Origin: Mucisphaera sp965279675 | GTDB lineage: Bacteria; Planctomycetota; Phycisphaerae; Phycisphaerales; Phycisphaeraceae | Assembly (NCBI RefSeq): GCF_965279675.1 | Contig: NZ_CBDIIJ010000002.1 | Coordinates: forward strand, 2,604,001 to 2,668,000 | Length of the DNA: 64,000 bases | Reading direction: 5' to 3' | Position numbers and translations under genes: made by a program | Shown here: positions 42,879-52,862 of the stretch, piece after piece | How positions within the stretch are numbered: the first letter of the stretch is position 1 | How the letters are laid out: each line of letters opens with the position of its first letter | Notes under the pieces: model-generated | Databases searched by the model: none | What the model was told of the DNA's origin: nothing | What the model saw: only the letters and a program-made list of their open reading frames with translations

Positions 42879-45839
42879 TCAATCCGGCTCTTCCGCAGCA
42901 ATCGGAGCCACTTCCGGCAGCCCATCCGAAGCCGCCGCACCCAGCTTCTGAGCCAGCCTCACATCCAGACCTACAAGCTCTGCATCCCCTTCCCATCCGC
43001 CCTTAGCCAGCAGTGTCTGAGCCCTACGCCAGGCGCCGACCGCCTCCTCTGGCTGCCCCGCTCGCCAGTACGCATCACCCAAATGGTCATAAATCACCGG
43101 ATAAGCCCCATCCTCCTGAGCCGTCGCACGCTCCAGCCACGCGACCGCCTGTCCGAAACGACCCAGCTTGTAATAAGCCCAGCCCAGCGAATCCAGGTAC
43201 GCCCCGTTGTTCGGTTCCAGTTGTACCGCCCGCTCGATCAGGCCCAACGCCCGATCAAGCTGCTCCTTCCGCAGCACCAGAGCGTACCCCAAAGCATTCA
43301 GCGTTGGACCAAAAGCCGGATCAGCCGCTACGGAACGCTCAAGGGCCGCCAGCGAAGCCAATTCATCACCACCCGACATCCAGATCACAAGATAGTGCTG
43401 GTAGTGAATCCTCCCAGCCTGCTCCGGGAATAGCTCCGCCCCCCTCAAAGCCACTCGCTCGGTTTCATCCTCCCTCTCCTGCTGCATCAGTTGCCGAAGC
43501 AGCAAGCCATAGCCAAGCGGCACCAACTCATCACGATCAGCCTCCGACTGCAACAGCCTCTCCATCGCCGCGATCTTCCCAGACTGCACGTAGAACTGCA
43601 GCAGAGACAGCGTGCGCTCCCGGCCCTCCGGCGACAGCTTCAGCATCCGCTCGGTCACATCAATCAGACGCTCCCGCTGCTGGCTCTGCCTGTAAAACCT
43701 GATCGCGTTCTGAAGCAGACTCAGATCATCAGGCGCTACCGCCAACCGCTCCTGAATCAACACATGCCCATCCTCGTCACGATCCTGCTGAGCCAGCAGA
43801 TCGAGCATCGCCCTCATCGCCAGCGGATCATCAGGCCGCTGAATCAGCAGATCATCCAGTATCGCTTCGGCACGATCCAGCTGTCGCCTAGTCGCATGCC
43901 ACTGCGCTAGCTTCACCCGTGCCGTCACGCTCTCGGGGAGCACGGCGAGCACTCGCCGCATCAGGTTGACCCACTTCTGACCCGCCTGAGCATCACCGTT
44001 CTGACGCTCATACACGCTAAAAAGCGCACGGTATAGCCGCTCATCATTCGCATCGATGTCCAGACCACGCAGCAGCGCCTCTTCCGAGGCCTGAGTACGG
44101 CCGAGCGAATGCAGCACCTCACCCTCAATCAGAGCCAGATCGACGGATTCAGGCCAGCGAGCAGATGCATCCGTCAGCAGATCTAAAGCCGCTTCTCCCT
44201 GCCCATGACGCAACAGCAACCGGGCCGTCGCTGTTGCCAACGACGCATCGCCCAGCGGATTCTCTCTGCCCAAGGCCGCTTCGGCTTCATCCAAACGTCC
44301 ACGACCGATCAGGAGATTCACCAAGGCCACACGTGCCTCAGTACGCTCAGCCGACACCTCCAGAGAAGCACGCAGACTCTCCTCCGCCTCGCTGCTCCGA
44401 CCAGGCAACGTCGCCAACAGAAGCCCTTGAAGCAGCAGCGACATCGATTCAGCCTCGGGCCGCTCCCAGCCAAGGCGAGCAAACTGCGAACTCACCGCCG
44501 CGCGTTCCTGCTGCGAATCACTCACCCATGCCAGAGCTTCCTGAGGCGAGACGCCTCCGAACAACACAGCATCCACCGTCAGCCGCGTAGCCAGTTCCAG
44601 ATCCGCTTCACGACTTTCAGATGCCCCCTCCGGCAGCAATACCTCCGTCACCAGGTAGGACAAAACCTCCAGAGCACCCGGAGCAGACCGCATATGATCC
44701 ACCAGAAGCCGTCTGCCAGACTCAGCCGGCAACGCGCCCGCCAACGCGATCACCATCTCAGCCGATTCCCGGCTTCGTTCATAGGCCAGTCGCAACCGAT
44801 CCAGCAACGCTTCATCCCCCGCCCCGACCCGAAAAAGATACGCCGCCAGCTCCAGCAGATCCCGATCATCTCCCTCAACACTAAACGCGTCCACAACACG
44901 CTGCCGAGCACGCTCTGGACGATCCACCACCAGGTCAACCCAGACCTGCCTCAGCAGCATTTCACGCGCATGCCGCTGGCCACCCAGCCGCTCCGGCAGC
45001 GATCCCGATTGCTCGTAAGCCTCAAGAGCCGATACCGGATCACCCAGACGAAGCGCACCATCACCAATTTCCCGCCAGACCAACGGAGCCGACAGCATCA
45101 GTGTTCTTGCCAAGTTGTCCTGCGCACTCGCCCTGGCTGGCAGATCGGGTGGATACAGATAATCCTCTAACGCCTCCCGCGCCGCGACGGGTCTCTGCAT
45201 CTTTAGCAATGTCTGACCCAGCAGCCGCGAGAGAATGATCCGAACCGCCGGATCACCTTCAGGCCCTTCAACCAGCGACCGCAGCCGCTTGGCAATTGCA
45301 AGCGTCTGCTCGTGATCCGTCGATTCAGCACTCAGACGCAGCAACAACAACAAAGCGGACACACGCTCGGGTTGAGCATCCACCGCCGCCCTCGCATACC
45401 GCTGAGCCGCAGACGTACTGCCCGAGCCCGCGTAGACCCTCGCAAGCAACTCCGAAAAAGCCGGCTCTCTCGGAGCAAGACGCGTGGCCGTCAGCAGCCT
45501 CGGGATGGCATCAACCGCGCGACCATCCAGCCAGGCCTCCCGCCCCAACACGTAAGCCCGCTGTGCCGACCTCGACGGACTGCCAGGCATGCTTGTAAGC
45601 CCGTCGTCCACCAGAAACCCCGGTATCGAGACCGCCTCGAGCACCTCATCAAGCGCCTGCCCGGCACGATCTCTCGCCTCACCTTCCATGACACCAACCG
45701 ACTCACGGCTCAGCCCGGGAGGAAGCTCAAGCAGGTCGGCCCCATGGCTCACAGAAACCAGACCAGCACACAGCCACACCCACAGCACCAGCACTCCCCC
45801 AGACCAAGCCCTTGGCGTGTCGTGAAATCTCATAGCCAT
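42879..45839 (-). CDS. Large secreted or periplasmic TPR-repeat protein
   Basis: A 986-aa protein with an N-terminal signal peptide (VLVLWVWLCAGLVSVSHGA) and TPR-type helical pairs over nearly its whole length, for example ALGYALVLRKEQLDRALGLI and LAIRAVQ-like units such as DSLGWAYYKLGRFGQAVAWL near the C-terminus. TPR arrays bind proteins or peptides; the last repeats match the Wzy/PEP-CTERM or PilF-type tail seen in lipoprotein-like TPR proteins. It is last in the nusA operon, 14 bases after hisG. Function is unknown. Confidence 0.75.
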   Translation of the reverse strand: MAMRFHDTPRAWSGGVLVLWVWLCAGLVSVSHGADLLELPPGLSRESVGVMEGEARDRAGQALDEVLEAVSIPGFLVDDGLTSMPGSPSRSAQRAYVLGREAWLDGRAVDAIPRLLTATRLAPREPAFSELLARVYAGSGSTSAAQRYARAAVDAQPERVSALLLLLRLSAESTDHEQTLAIAKRLRSLVEGPEGDPAVRIILSRLLGQTLLKMQRPVAAREALEDYLYPPDLPARASAQDNLARTLMLSAPLVWREIGDGALRLGDPVSALEAYEQSGSLPERLGGQRHAREMLLRQVWVDLVVDRPERARQRVVDAFSVEGDDRDLLELAAYLFRVGAGDEALLDRLRLAYERSRESAEMVIALAGALPAESGRRLLVDHMRSAPGALEVLSYLVTEVLLPEGASESREADLELATRLTVDAVLFGGVSPQEALAWVSDSQQERAAVSSQFARLGWERPEAESMSLLLQGLLLATLPGRSSEAEESLRASLEVSAERTEARVALVNLLIGRGRLDEAEAALGRENPLGDASLATATARLLLRHGQGEAALDLLTDASARWPESVDLALIEGEVLHSLGRTQASEEALLRGLDIDANDERLYRALFSVYERQNGDAQAGQKWVNLMRRVLAVLPESVTARVKLAQWHATRRQLDRAEAILDDLLIQRPDDPLAMRAMLDLLAQQDRDEDGHVLIQERLAVAPDDLSLLQNAIRFYRQSQQRERLIDVTERMLKLSPEGRERTLSLLQFYVQSGKIAAMERLLQSEADRDELVPLGYGLLLRQLMQQEREDETERVALRGAELFPEQAGRIHYQHYLVIWMSGGDELASLAALERSVAADPAFGPTLNALGYALVLRKEQLDRALGLIERAVQLEPNNGAYLDSLGWAYYKLGRFGQAVAWLERATAQEDGAYPVIYDHLGDAYWRAGQPEEAVGAWRRAQTLLAKGGWEGDAELVGLDVRLAQKLGAAASDGLPEVAPIAAEEPD

Positions 45840-45853
45840 CAGTCTATCGTTGG

Positions 45854-46738
45854 CTACGCGATCACCTTATTCAAGTTGTAGCTGAAAATAGCCTTGGCAC
45901 CCGCACGGTGCAGCCTGGGCACAAGCTCACGCTCAACCAGACCGTCAACGATGATCTCAATCGCTACCCACTCCGCATCTGCTAACTCATTGACCGTGGG
46001 CGATTGAGCAGCCGGCAGCAGCGACAGAATCTCTTTCAGATCCGATCGTTTCGCGTTCATCTTGAGCCCCACCTGCCCCCGAGCCGTGATCGCTCCCTGA
46101 AGCAGCAAAGCCAGGTCCTCAATCTTCTGACGCTTCCTGGCATCGGCCCACGACGCCTTATTCGCCACCAGCCGCGTCGTCGAGGTCATGAGCGTATCGA
46201 TCACCCGCAGCTTGTTGGCCCGAAGCGACGAGCCGGTCTCCGTCACGTCAACAATCGCATCCACCAGCCGGGCCTTGACCTCCGTCGCACCCCAGCTGAA
46301 CTCCACTTTCTTGACAGGGATCCCGCGCTCCTCGAAGTACCGCTTGGTTGTCCCGAGAAGCTCCGTCGCAATGATGCCACCAGCCAGGTCCTCGGGCCTC
46401 TGATAATCCGATTCCTCGGGAACAGCCAGCACCCACTGAACCGGACGACTCGTGGCCTTGGAGTAGACCAACTCACAAACCTCGTGGACATCCGAGTTGT
46501 TCTCCATCACCCAGTCATGACCGGTGATGCCGAGATCAACCACGCCATCCTCGACGTACCGGCTCATCTCCTGAGCACGGAAAAGAACCGCCGACAACTC
46601 CGGATCATCGATCGTCGGAAAGTACGACCGGCTCGGTACCGATACCCGGTAGCCCGCTCTGGCAAACAGATCAACGGTCGAATCCTGAAGACTGCCCTTG
46701 GGCAGACCAATCCTCAATAGTGTGTCTTGCTCTTGCAT
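45854..46738 (-). CDS. hisG: ATP phosphoribosyltransferase, long form
   Basis: HisG starts histidine synthesis by joining ATP and PRPP. At 294 aa it is the hexameric long form with a C-terminal ACT-like regulatory domain, so it needs no HisZ. Motifs: LLRIGLPKGSLQDSTVDLF, DLGITGHDWVMEN, ATELLGTTKRYFEE, DAIVDVTETGSSLRANKL (PRPP loop). The C-terminal domain (about 215-294) probably binds histidine. It lies in a translation-factor operon, between an HhH protein and a TPR protein, not with other his genes. Confidence 0.95.
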   Translation of the reverse strand: MQEQDTLLRIGLPKGSLQDSTVDLFARAGYRVSVPSRSYFPTIDDPELSAVLFRAQEMSRYVEDGVVDLGITGHDWVMENNSDVHEVCELVYSKATSRPVQWVLAVPEESDYQRPEDLAGGIIATELLGTTKRYFEERGIPVKKVEFSWGATEVKARLVDAIVDVTETGSSLRANKLRVIDTLMTSTTRLVANKASWADARKRQKIEDLALLLQGAITARGQVGLKMNAKRSDLKEILSLLPAAQSPTVNELADAEWVAIEIIVDGLVERELVPRLHRAGAKAIFSYNLNKVIA

Positions 46739-46754
46739 ACGGATATCTGCCCGC

Positions 46755-47573
46755 TCAGGCCTTGGCTTTCTTGCTGGTCGTTTTCTTCTTGCTGGTCTTC
46801 GAAACCTTCGCAGTCTTCGAGGCCTTGCTCGTCTTGGCCTTACTCGATTTAGATTTGCTCGCAGCCTTAACCGTTGCAGCTTCCTTCTCGCGTTTGCTCG
46901 CCTCCGTCAGCGCCGTTTCCGCAAGCTCAAGAGCACGCTTGGGCGCGTGCGGTTCAACGCCCTTGTCCGCCCACTTCTGACGATCCGACGCCGCCTGAAT
47001 GGCCTGGTAGGTCTTCAGCGTGTCCGCCGCCTTGACCTGCCGCAGCAGCAACGCCTCCGCCTCCGCCGGCGTGATCTCAGCGTCAACAACCCCACCCTTG
47101 ACCATTAGCGTCAGAATACGCTCATCAACCGGAAACGCATGTCCACCAAAACAAATAAGCTGCACACGGGAAGCGACATACGGCACGATGCCAGGCAGCG
47201 TCTCGAGATAATGCTTCTGATCCTTCTTCGAGCTCGAAGCCACCGATGCCATCGACACCGCGTGCTCCCGCTTAAACAGCTCGTTGAGCACCTCAACCAT
47301 CCGAGCCACCCGTTCCTGAACAAACGGATAGCTTTTGCCGACCAACCCAGCGATCTGCGCTTCATCGCTCACGCGAAGATCGTTGTAGTCGATCATGACT
47401 TCCATGATCCGACCCAAGGCATCCTCGGCCTCCGACTCGGTCGATCGCCAGGCCAGAAAAGCCAGCACCACCTGAGCCACAGGATCCACCACATCAGGAT
47501 CCTCAAACTCCTTCTTGGCCGAACTCTTCTTCACTAGTGCCTGCCAGGCCTTGACGTCAAACTCGTGTTTCAA
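46755..47573 (-). CDS. HhH/EndoIII-like protein without catalytic lysine, with H1-like tail
   Basis: A 272-aa protein. Residues about 20-190 follow the endonuclease III fold: FLAWRSTESEAEDALGRIM, then the helix-hairpin-helix LETLPGIVPYVASRVQLICF and FPVDERILTLMV. EndoIII has LPGVGRKTA...VDTHVxR; here the lysine position reads tyrosine, while the VD aspartate is kept, and no Cys4 iron-sulfur cluster follows. It is probably a non-catalytic DNA-binding relative. Residues about 215-272 are a Lys/Ala/Ser H1-like tail. It overlaps rbfA by four bases, suggesting translational coupling. Confidence 0.65.
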   Translation of the reverse strand: MKHEFDVKAWQALVKKSSAKKEFEDPDVVDPVAQVVLAFLAWRSTESEAEDALGRIMEVMIDYNDLRVSDEAQIAGLVGKSYPFVQERVARMVEVLNELFKREHAVSMASVASSSKKDQKHYLETLPGIVPYVASRVQLICFGGHAFPVDERILTLMVKGGVVDAEITPAEAEALLLRQVKAADTLKTYQAIQAASDRQKWADKGVEPHAPKRALELAETALTEASKREKEAATVKAASKSKSSKAKTSKASKTAKVSKTSKKKTTSKKAKA

Positions 47574-48022
47574 GATCGTTCCTCACTCGCTGAATCGGTC
47601 TCTGATCGTTCGTCCATCGGCCCATGATGATGGGCCACGCCCTCATCCCCACCAGCGTCCAGGCTCATCGCCTCCGGACCCGTGCGCTCACGGGCTTCCT
47701 TGATCGCAGACAGCACATCCGCCTGCTTCTTCAACATCTCATCAAGCCGGAATCGCAGCTTCGGCACATGCCTCAAAGTCACCCGGGTCTTCACCTCGTC
47801 ATAGATATGCTTCGCCGCATGATTCAGCCCCGCCACCGACCGCGAACCGTGCTCCTCGGGCAGCACCGATACATAAACAAAAGCCTCAGCTAGATTCGGC
47901 GTCACCTCGATCCGAGTGATACTTGTCAGCCCGCTGATCCGAGGATCGGCCAGCCCACGCTGCAGCACTTCCGCAATCGCTTTGCGAAGCATCGATGCAA
48001 CCTGGGCTGTCCGATGACTCAA
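47570..48022 (-). CDS. rbfA: 30S ribosome-binding factor A
   Basis: RbfA binds immature 30S subunits and helps 16S rRNA maturation. The KH-like domain is visible: VASMLRKAIAEVLQRGLADPRI, ITRIEVTPNLAEAFVYVSV and HVPKLRFRLDEMLKKQADV (family: PxLxFxxDxSxxxxxxI). A 35-residue acidic, Ser-rich tail follows. It lies 18 bases after ylxP and overlaps the HhH gene by four. Confidence 0.93.
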   Translation of the reverse strand: MSHRTAQVASMLRKAIAEVLQRGLADPRISGLTSITRIEVTPNLAEAFVYVSVLPEEHGSRSVAGLNHAAKHIYDEVKTRVTLRHVPKLRFRLDEMLKKQADVLSAIKEARERTGPEAMSLDAGGDEGVAHHHGPMDERSETDSASEERS

Positions 48023-48040
48023 GGCTTCAAACCTTTCCGC

Positions 48041-48331
48041 TCACTGTCCACTCAGGATCTCAATCCGATGGTCAGAAAGCACATACCCACGGCCGATCCG
48101 TATCCGATCGACCAGCTTGTCCAGCACGCTCTGTGCTGTTGTCACATCCGAACTAGCGAGGGCCACGCCCAGCAGGGCGGTCTGATGGACATCCTGATGG
48201 CCCACCTCGGCCACGCTCACCCGGTGATCGTGATGAAGCCGATCCTTCAGGCTCCGTACCACGCGCCGCTTGTCCTTCAGCGAGACCGCGCCTTCGATCG
48301 TCAGTTCCAGTTGGAGAATGCCCACGACCAT
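48041..48331 (-). CDS. ylxP: DUF503 family protein (YlxP)
   Basis: A 96-aa ferredoxin-like fold protein found between infB and rbfA in many bacteria. Start MVVGILQLELTIEGAVSLKDKRRVVRS matches the family pattern (LxIxxxxSLKxKRxVxxxL). Its biochemical role is not known; the conserved operon position implies ribosome-related work. 33 bases separate it from infB. Confidence 0.92.
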   Translation of the reverse strand: MVVGILQLELTIEGAVSLKDKRRVVRSLKDRLHHDHRVSVAEVGHQDVHQTALLGVALASSDVTTAQSVLDKLVDRIRIGRGYVLSDHRIEILSGQ

Positions 48332-48364
48332 GTAGAGATCGATGGCGAAGCCTCAAACAGAGAC

Positions 48365-51220
48365 TCACGCCAGCTTCCTGGCAACCTCCGAAACCTTGTA
48401 GCAGATGATCCGGTCGCCAGCCTTCACGTCGTCGTATCCCTCGATCCGGATACCGCACTCCGTGCCGGCATGCACTTCCTTCACATCATCCTTCACACGA
48501 CGAAGGCTGTTGAGCGTCCTCTCGTCGGTGACCACCACCCCATCACGCACCACACGCACCTTGCTCGAACGCTCGATCGAGCCCTCGGTCACGATGCTGC
48601 CGGCGACCAGGCCCAGCTTGGAGATCTTGAAGACCTCACGCACCTCAGCCTCACCAGTCTGCTCCTCCGTGCGCTCAGGAGCCAGCATGCCTTCCAGAGC
48701 AGCCTTCACATCGTCAATCAGGTCGTAGATCACGCGATACGTCCGCATGTCCACGTTACGAGACTCAGCGATCTCGCGAACCACCGCCGTCGGAGCCACC
48801 TGAAAGCCCACAACAACGGCCTCCGATGCATCGGCCAGCAGCACATCGCTCTCGGTGATCCCGCCCACCGCAGAGTGGATCACGCGAACCGCCACCTCGT
48901 CATTGCCCAGCTTCTCAAGACTGCCGCGTAGCACGTCCAGCGAACCATGCACGTCCGCCTTCAGCACCACACGCAGCAGATTGACCTTGCCCGCCTTCAG
49001 CGTGTCGGCAAAGTTGTCCAGTGTCACCTTCGTCTTGGAAGCCAGCTGCGTCTCACGCTCACGGTCACGGTACTGCTGGGCCACATCCTCGGCCTGCTTC
49101 AGAGTGTCCGTGACGTAGAACCGATCACCAGCGTCCGGAATCTCATCCAGACCCGAAAGCTCCAGCGGCGTCGCGGGACCAGCCTCCTGAACCGCCTGAT
49201 TCCGGTCGTTGGTCATATCCCGAACACGGCCAAACGCACGGCCAGCAACCACAAAGCTGCCAACCTTGATCTGGCCATCCTGCACCAGAATCCGCGCCAC
49301 CGAACCCCGGCCAGGCTGCATCTCAGCTTCGACCACAGTGCCCGTCGCGTTGCCGTCATAGCCGGCCTTGAGCTCAAGAAGCTCCGCCTGATAATCAAGC
49401 ATCTCAAGCAGCTCGGTCACCCCCTGACCGGTGACCGCCGAAGTCGGCAGCACCTCGGTGTCACCCCCCCAGGCGGTCGGGTTCAGACCCTGAGCAGCCA
49501 ACTGACCGTAGATCTCCTGTAGACGATCGTCGGTCGCTTCCGGCCGATCGATCTTGTTCAACGCCACGATGATCGGCACACCCGCCGCCTTCGCATGGTT
49601 GATCGACTCGATCGTCTGCGGCATCACACCGTCATCCACCGCACAAACCAGAACAATCAGGTCTGTCATCTGCGCACCGCGGGCACGCATCGCCGTGAAG
49701 GCCTCGTGGCCCGGCGTATCCAGGAAGACCACCGTCTTCTTCCCACCATCCGTGCCATCCACCGTGACGCGATACGCACCAATGTGCTGGGTAATACCAC
49801 CCGCTTCGTGCGCCGCCACGTCCTCCTGCCGGATCCGGTCCAGCAGCGACGTCTTCCCGTGGTCAACGTGACCAAGCACCGTCACAATCGGCGGACGCGA
49901 GCGAATGTCACTCCGTTCACGATCGTCAAAGAGACCCTGCAGTTGCTGCTCGGCACTCTTCTTCTCCTTAACCTCCAACTCGATGTCGTACTCGAGCGCG
50001 ATCTCCATCGCCATCTCCGAGTCGATTGGCGAGTTGATCGTCGCCATCACGCCCTTCTTGAAAAGGTACTTGATCGCGTGGTTGCTCTTGATACCCGTCG
50101 CCGCCGAAAGGCTCTTGATCGTGATCGGCTCTTCGATCTCAACCTTCCCGCCGGCCACCGCAGGCGTCACGGCCTGATGTCCGCCACCCTTGCGCTTACC
50201 CATGTCACGCCGACGCTGTTTCAGGTAACCGCTCGCACCACGAAGGCGCGCATCCAGTTCCTGAATGTCCGCGGCACTCAGCTTGCTCGGGCCGCTGATC
50301 AGGCTGTCATTCGACCGGGATCGCCGCGTGTTACTCGAACGACGGCCACCCTGGCCGCCACGACCGCCGCCGCCACCAGGCCCGTCGCCCATCCCGCCAC
50401 CACCGCCCGCACCCCGGCCGCGAGCCGGCCCGCGAGACCGGGTGAACCCGGGATCGTTTGGCATCGACAGATCCGGCTCCATACCCCCGCCCCCACCACG
50501 AGGCCCGCCACCACCACCACCAGGAGACGGCCGCCTCGGAGCACGCGTCGGAAGCGGATCAGGCCGCTCCACACGAACCACCTTCGGCCCCTTGAGCGAT
50601 GCCTGCTTCGGCTTCTCTAACTGCTGCCCCACAGGGCCGACAGCCTTGGGCCGTGTCGGCACGTTCTGGACGCCCACCGGCTTCACCGGCTGCGGCTCAG
50701 GCTGCTTGCTTGGCTCGACCTGCTCGGCCGACTCGGTCTTCTCTTGTGGCGCTTCAGCCGTAGCCTCCTCAGCCACAACCTCAGCGGGAACTTCCGCAGC
50801 CGTAACTGGCTCGGCCTCAGGCTGCACCTGTTTCTCTTCCACCGCAGGAGCCTCGGGCTCTGCCTTCACAGAAATCGGCTTCTGGGGCACTTCCTCGGAT
50901 AGCTCATCAGAGGGTGCCGCCTTCTTCTTCGGAGCAGCCTTACGCTTCACCGCCTTGGCGCGCGCCGGTTTCACCTCAGTCTGTGTCGCCGTCGCCACAA
51001 CCGTGTCACCGCTGGACTCAGAGGACGACTTCGCCCCATCATCCGAATCGCCGCCAGCATCAGCAAACCACTCGCGGATCGTCACCGCCAGCCCAACCTT
51101 CACGGTCGACATGTGGTTCGTGATACCAGGGACACCCTCGTCGGTGCACCGTTCCACGATCTCTTTACTCTTCACTCCAAGCTCTTTCGCAAGCTCAAAG
51201 ATCCGTAGTGCTTTAGCCAA
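48365..51220 (-). CDS. infB: Translation initiation factor IF-2
   Basis: IF-2 is a GTPase that brings initiator tRNA to the 30S subunit. The protein is 951 aa. Residues about 1-50 form the IF2-N domain (MAKALRIFELAKELGVKSKE). The long middle linker (about 60-340) changes from Lys/Glu/Pro-rich to Gly/Arg-rich stretches, including a Gly-rich RGG-like block. The G domain has GHVDHGKTSLLDRI, then DTPGHEAF and NKID. IF2 C1 and C2 domains follow. It starts 97 bases after nusA. Confidence 0.97.
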   Translation of the reverse strand: MAKALRIFELAKELGVKSKEIVERCTDEGVPGITNHMSTVKVGLAVTIREWFADAGGDSDDGAKSSSESSGDTVVATATQTEVKPARAKAVKRKAAPKKKAAPSDELSEEVPQKPISVKAEPEAPAVEEKQVQPEAEPVTAAEVPAEVVAEEATAEAPQEKTESAEQVEPSKQPEPQPVKPVGVQNVPTRPKAVGPVGQQLEKPKQASLKGPKVVRVERPDPLPTRAPRRPSPGGGGGGPRGGGGGMEPDLSMPNDPGFTRSRGPARGRGAGGGGGMGDGPGGGGGRGGQGGRRSSNTRRSRSNDSLISGPSKLSAADIQELDARLRGASGYLKQRRRDMGKRKGGGHQAVTPAVAGGKVEIEEPITIKSLSAATGIKSNHAIKYLFKKGVMATINSPIDSEMAMEIALEYDIELEVKEKKSAEQQLQGLFDDRERSDIRSRPPIVTVLGHVDHGKTSLLDRIRQEDVAAHEAGGITQHIGAYRVTVDGTDGGKKTVVFLDTPGHEAFTAMRARGAQMTDLIVLVCAVDDGVMPQTIESINHAKAAGVPIIVALNKIDRPEATDDRLQEIYGQLAAQGLNPTAWGGDTEVLPTSAVTGQGVTELLEMLDYQAELLELKAGYDGNATGTVVEAEMQPGRGSVARILVQDGQIKVGSFVVAGRAFGRVRDMTNDRNQAVQEAGPATPLELSGLDEIPDAGDRFYVTDTLKQAEDVAQQYRDRERETQLASKTKVTLDNFADTLKAGKVNLLRVVLKADVHGSLDVLRGSLEKLGNDEVAVRVIHSAVGGITESDVLLADASEAVVVGFQVAPTAVVREIAESRNVDMRTYRVIYDLIDDVKAALEGMLAPERTEEQTGEAEVREVFKISKLGLVAGSIVTEGSIERSSKVRVVRDGVVVTDERTLNSLRRVKDDVKEVHAGTECGIRIEGYDDVKAGDRIICYKVSEVARKLA

Positions 51221-51317
51221 GGAACACTCCTAAACGTCCGTCGCCATTCAAACCGTCACAAGTCGAAAACGCCTGCACGCCAGGCCATTTATTCAACGCA
51301 GCCATCGCTCAAAGCAA

Positions 51318-52784
51318 TCAGCCGTCCTTCTTCTCCGCATCGTCTTGAGCAGCCTCGGCCGCCACATCCGCCAGAGCCTGCGAGATCACATCATCCCCCG
51401 CATCACCGCCACCTCCAGCAGGAGAACTCGCCTCACCACCACCGGCTTGCTGCTGCTCGAGCAGTTCGACAATGTCTGTACCGATGTCCTCAGGCTGAGC
51501 ATTCGCCGCCTGTTCGATCGCGCCCCCGCCGAGCAGATCGTCAATTCCAGCAGCACCAGCAGCTGAAGATGCCGCAAACTCCGCAGCCTTCTTCCGATCC
51601 GCCTCTTCCTTCTCCTTGGCCTGCTCTTCCGCCACTTCCTTGGCTCGCTCGGCCACGATCGCGACAACCTTCTCGGCCATCTCCTCGTCCACGCCAAGCG
51701 TTTCCGCCATGTACGGAGCCCCCACTTCTTCAATATCAAACACGCTGATCACACCCAACGCAGCCAGCCTGTCAATCTGCTCCTCAGAGATACCCTCAAT
51801 GCCCTTGAGTGTCGTCTCCATGATGTCCAGGCTCTTGGAGAACTCAGGCGGGGTCAGAATATCGATGTCCCAGTTCGTCAGACGAGCAGCCAGACGCACG
51901 TTCTGACCACGCTTGCCGATCGCCAGCGACAGCTGGTCGTCATTCACGATCACCGTCGCCCGACCCAGCTCAAAGCAAAGCGAGATCTCCACCACCTCCG
52001 CCGGCTTCAGCGCGTTCTGAATCAGAATCTGACTCGAATCATTCCACCGCACGATGTCGATCTTTTCACCACCAAGCTCATCCACGATGTTCTTGATCCG
52101 GCTGCCCCGAACACCCACACAAGCACCCACCGCATCGACCTTCGAGTCGATCGAAGCCACCGCGATCTTGGTCCGATGTCCAGGCTCACGCGCCATCGCT
52201 TTCACCTCGATGATCCGCTCGGCCACCTCGGGAACCTCCACCTCAAACAGCCGCCGGATGAAATCCTGGCTCGCCCGGCTCAGCACGATCTTCACCTGAT
52301 GGCCAGCGTCACGGACATCCAGGATCAGACACCTCACCCGCTCGCCCGGCTGATGCTGCTCACCCGGGATCTGCTCCGACCGAGGCATGAAGCCCTCCGC
52401 CCGCGTCCCCACCGAGACCACCAGCGCCCCACCCTCGTAACGCTGCGCCGTCCCGGTCGTCAGCTCACCCACCCGGTCCACAAACTCGTTGTAAATGCTG
52501 TCCCGCTCGTCCTCCCGGAATCGCTGAATCATCACCTGCTTCGCCGTCTGAGCCGGGATACGCCCGAGGTCATCCAGATCAATCGCGTCCTGGCCCCGGA
52601 AAAGCCGCAACTGACCATTCAGCCGATCGAGCTCGCACGTGAAATCTTCAGTATCCACCGCGTTGTAATGCTTGCGCGCCGCGGAAACCATGGCCTGCTC
52701 GATATCCTGAAAGAGCAGTTCCTTATCCACATTCCGGTCCCGCGAGATCGAGTCGATCAGGCGAAGCATCTCGGTTCCGTTCAT
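51318..52784 (-). CDS. nusA: Transcription elongation/termination factor NusA
   Basis: NusA binds RNA polymerase and nascent RNA and affects pausing, termination and antitermination. The protein is 488 aa. N-terminal domain about 1-135; S1 domain from about 140 (LTTGTAQRYEGGALVVSVG); two KH domains (ACVGVRGSRIKNIVDELGGE and AIGKRGQNVRLAARLTNWDI); a helix-hairpin-helix segment EGISEEQIDRLAALGV; then a Lys/Glu/Ala-rich and acidic C-terminus. No rimP gene precedes it, unlike in many bacteria. The ATG at 52784 was chosen from alignment with family N-termini (EMLRLIDSISRDRNVDKE). Confidence 0.96.
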   Translation of the reverse strand: MNGTEMLRLIDSISRDRNVDKELLFQDIEQAMVSAARKHYNAVDTEDFTCELDRLNGQLRLFRGQDAIDLDDLGRIPAQTAKQVMIQRFREDERDSIYNEFVDRVGELTTGTAQRYEGGALVVSVGTRAEGFMPRSEQIPGEQHQPGERVRCLILDVRDAGHQVKIVLSRASQDFIRRLFEVEVPEVAERIIEVKAMAREPGHRTKIAVASIDSKVDAVGACVGVRGSRIKNIVDELGGEKIDIVRWNDSSQILIQNALKPAEVVEISLCFELGRATVIVNDDQLSLAIGKRGQNVRLAARLTNWDIDILTPPEFSKSLDIMETTLKGIEGISEEQIDRLAALGVISVFDIEEVGAPYMAETLGVDEEMAEKVVAIVAERAKEVAEEQAKEKEEADRKKAAEFAASSAAGAAGIDDLLGGGAIEQAANAQPEDIGTDIVELLEQQQAGGGEASSPAGGGGDAGDDVISQALADVAAEAAQDDAEKKDG

Positions 52785-52862
52785 AGCGTCCTCATTCGCC
52801 GGCTGATCCGGCAGGTTCAGGTTGTCGGGGCCGAAACCATCGCAACGGCGCACCAGATCAAT

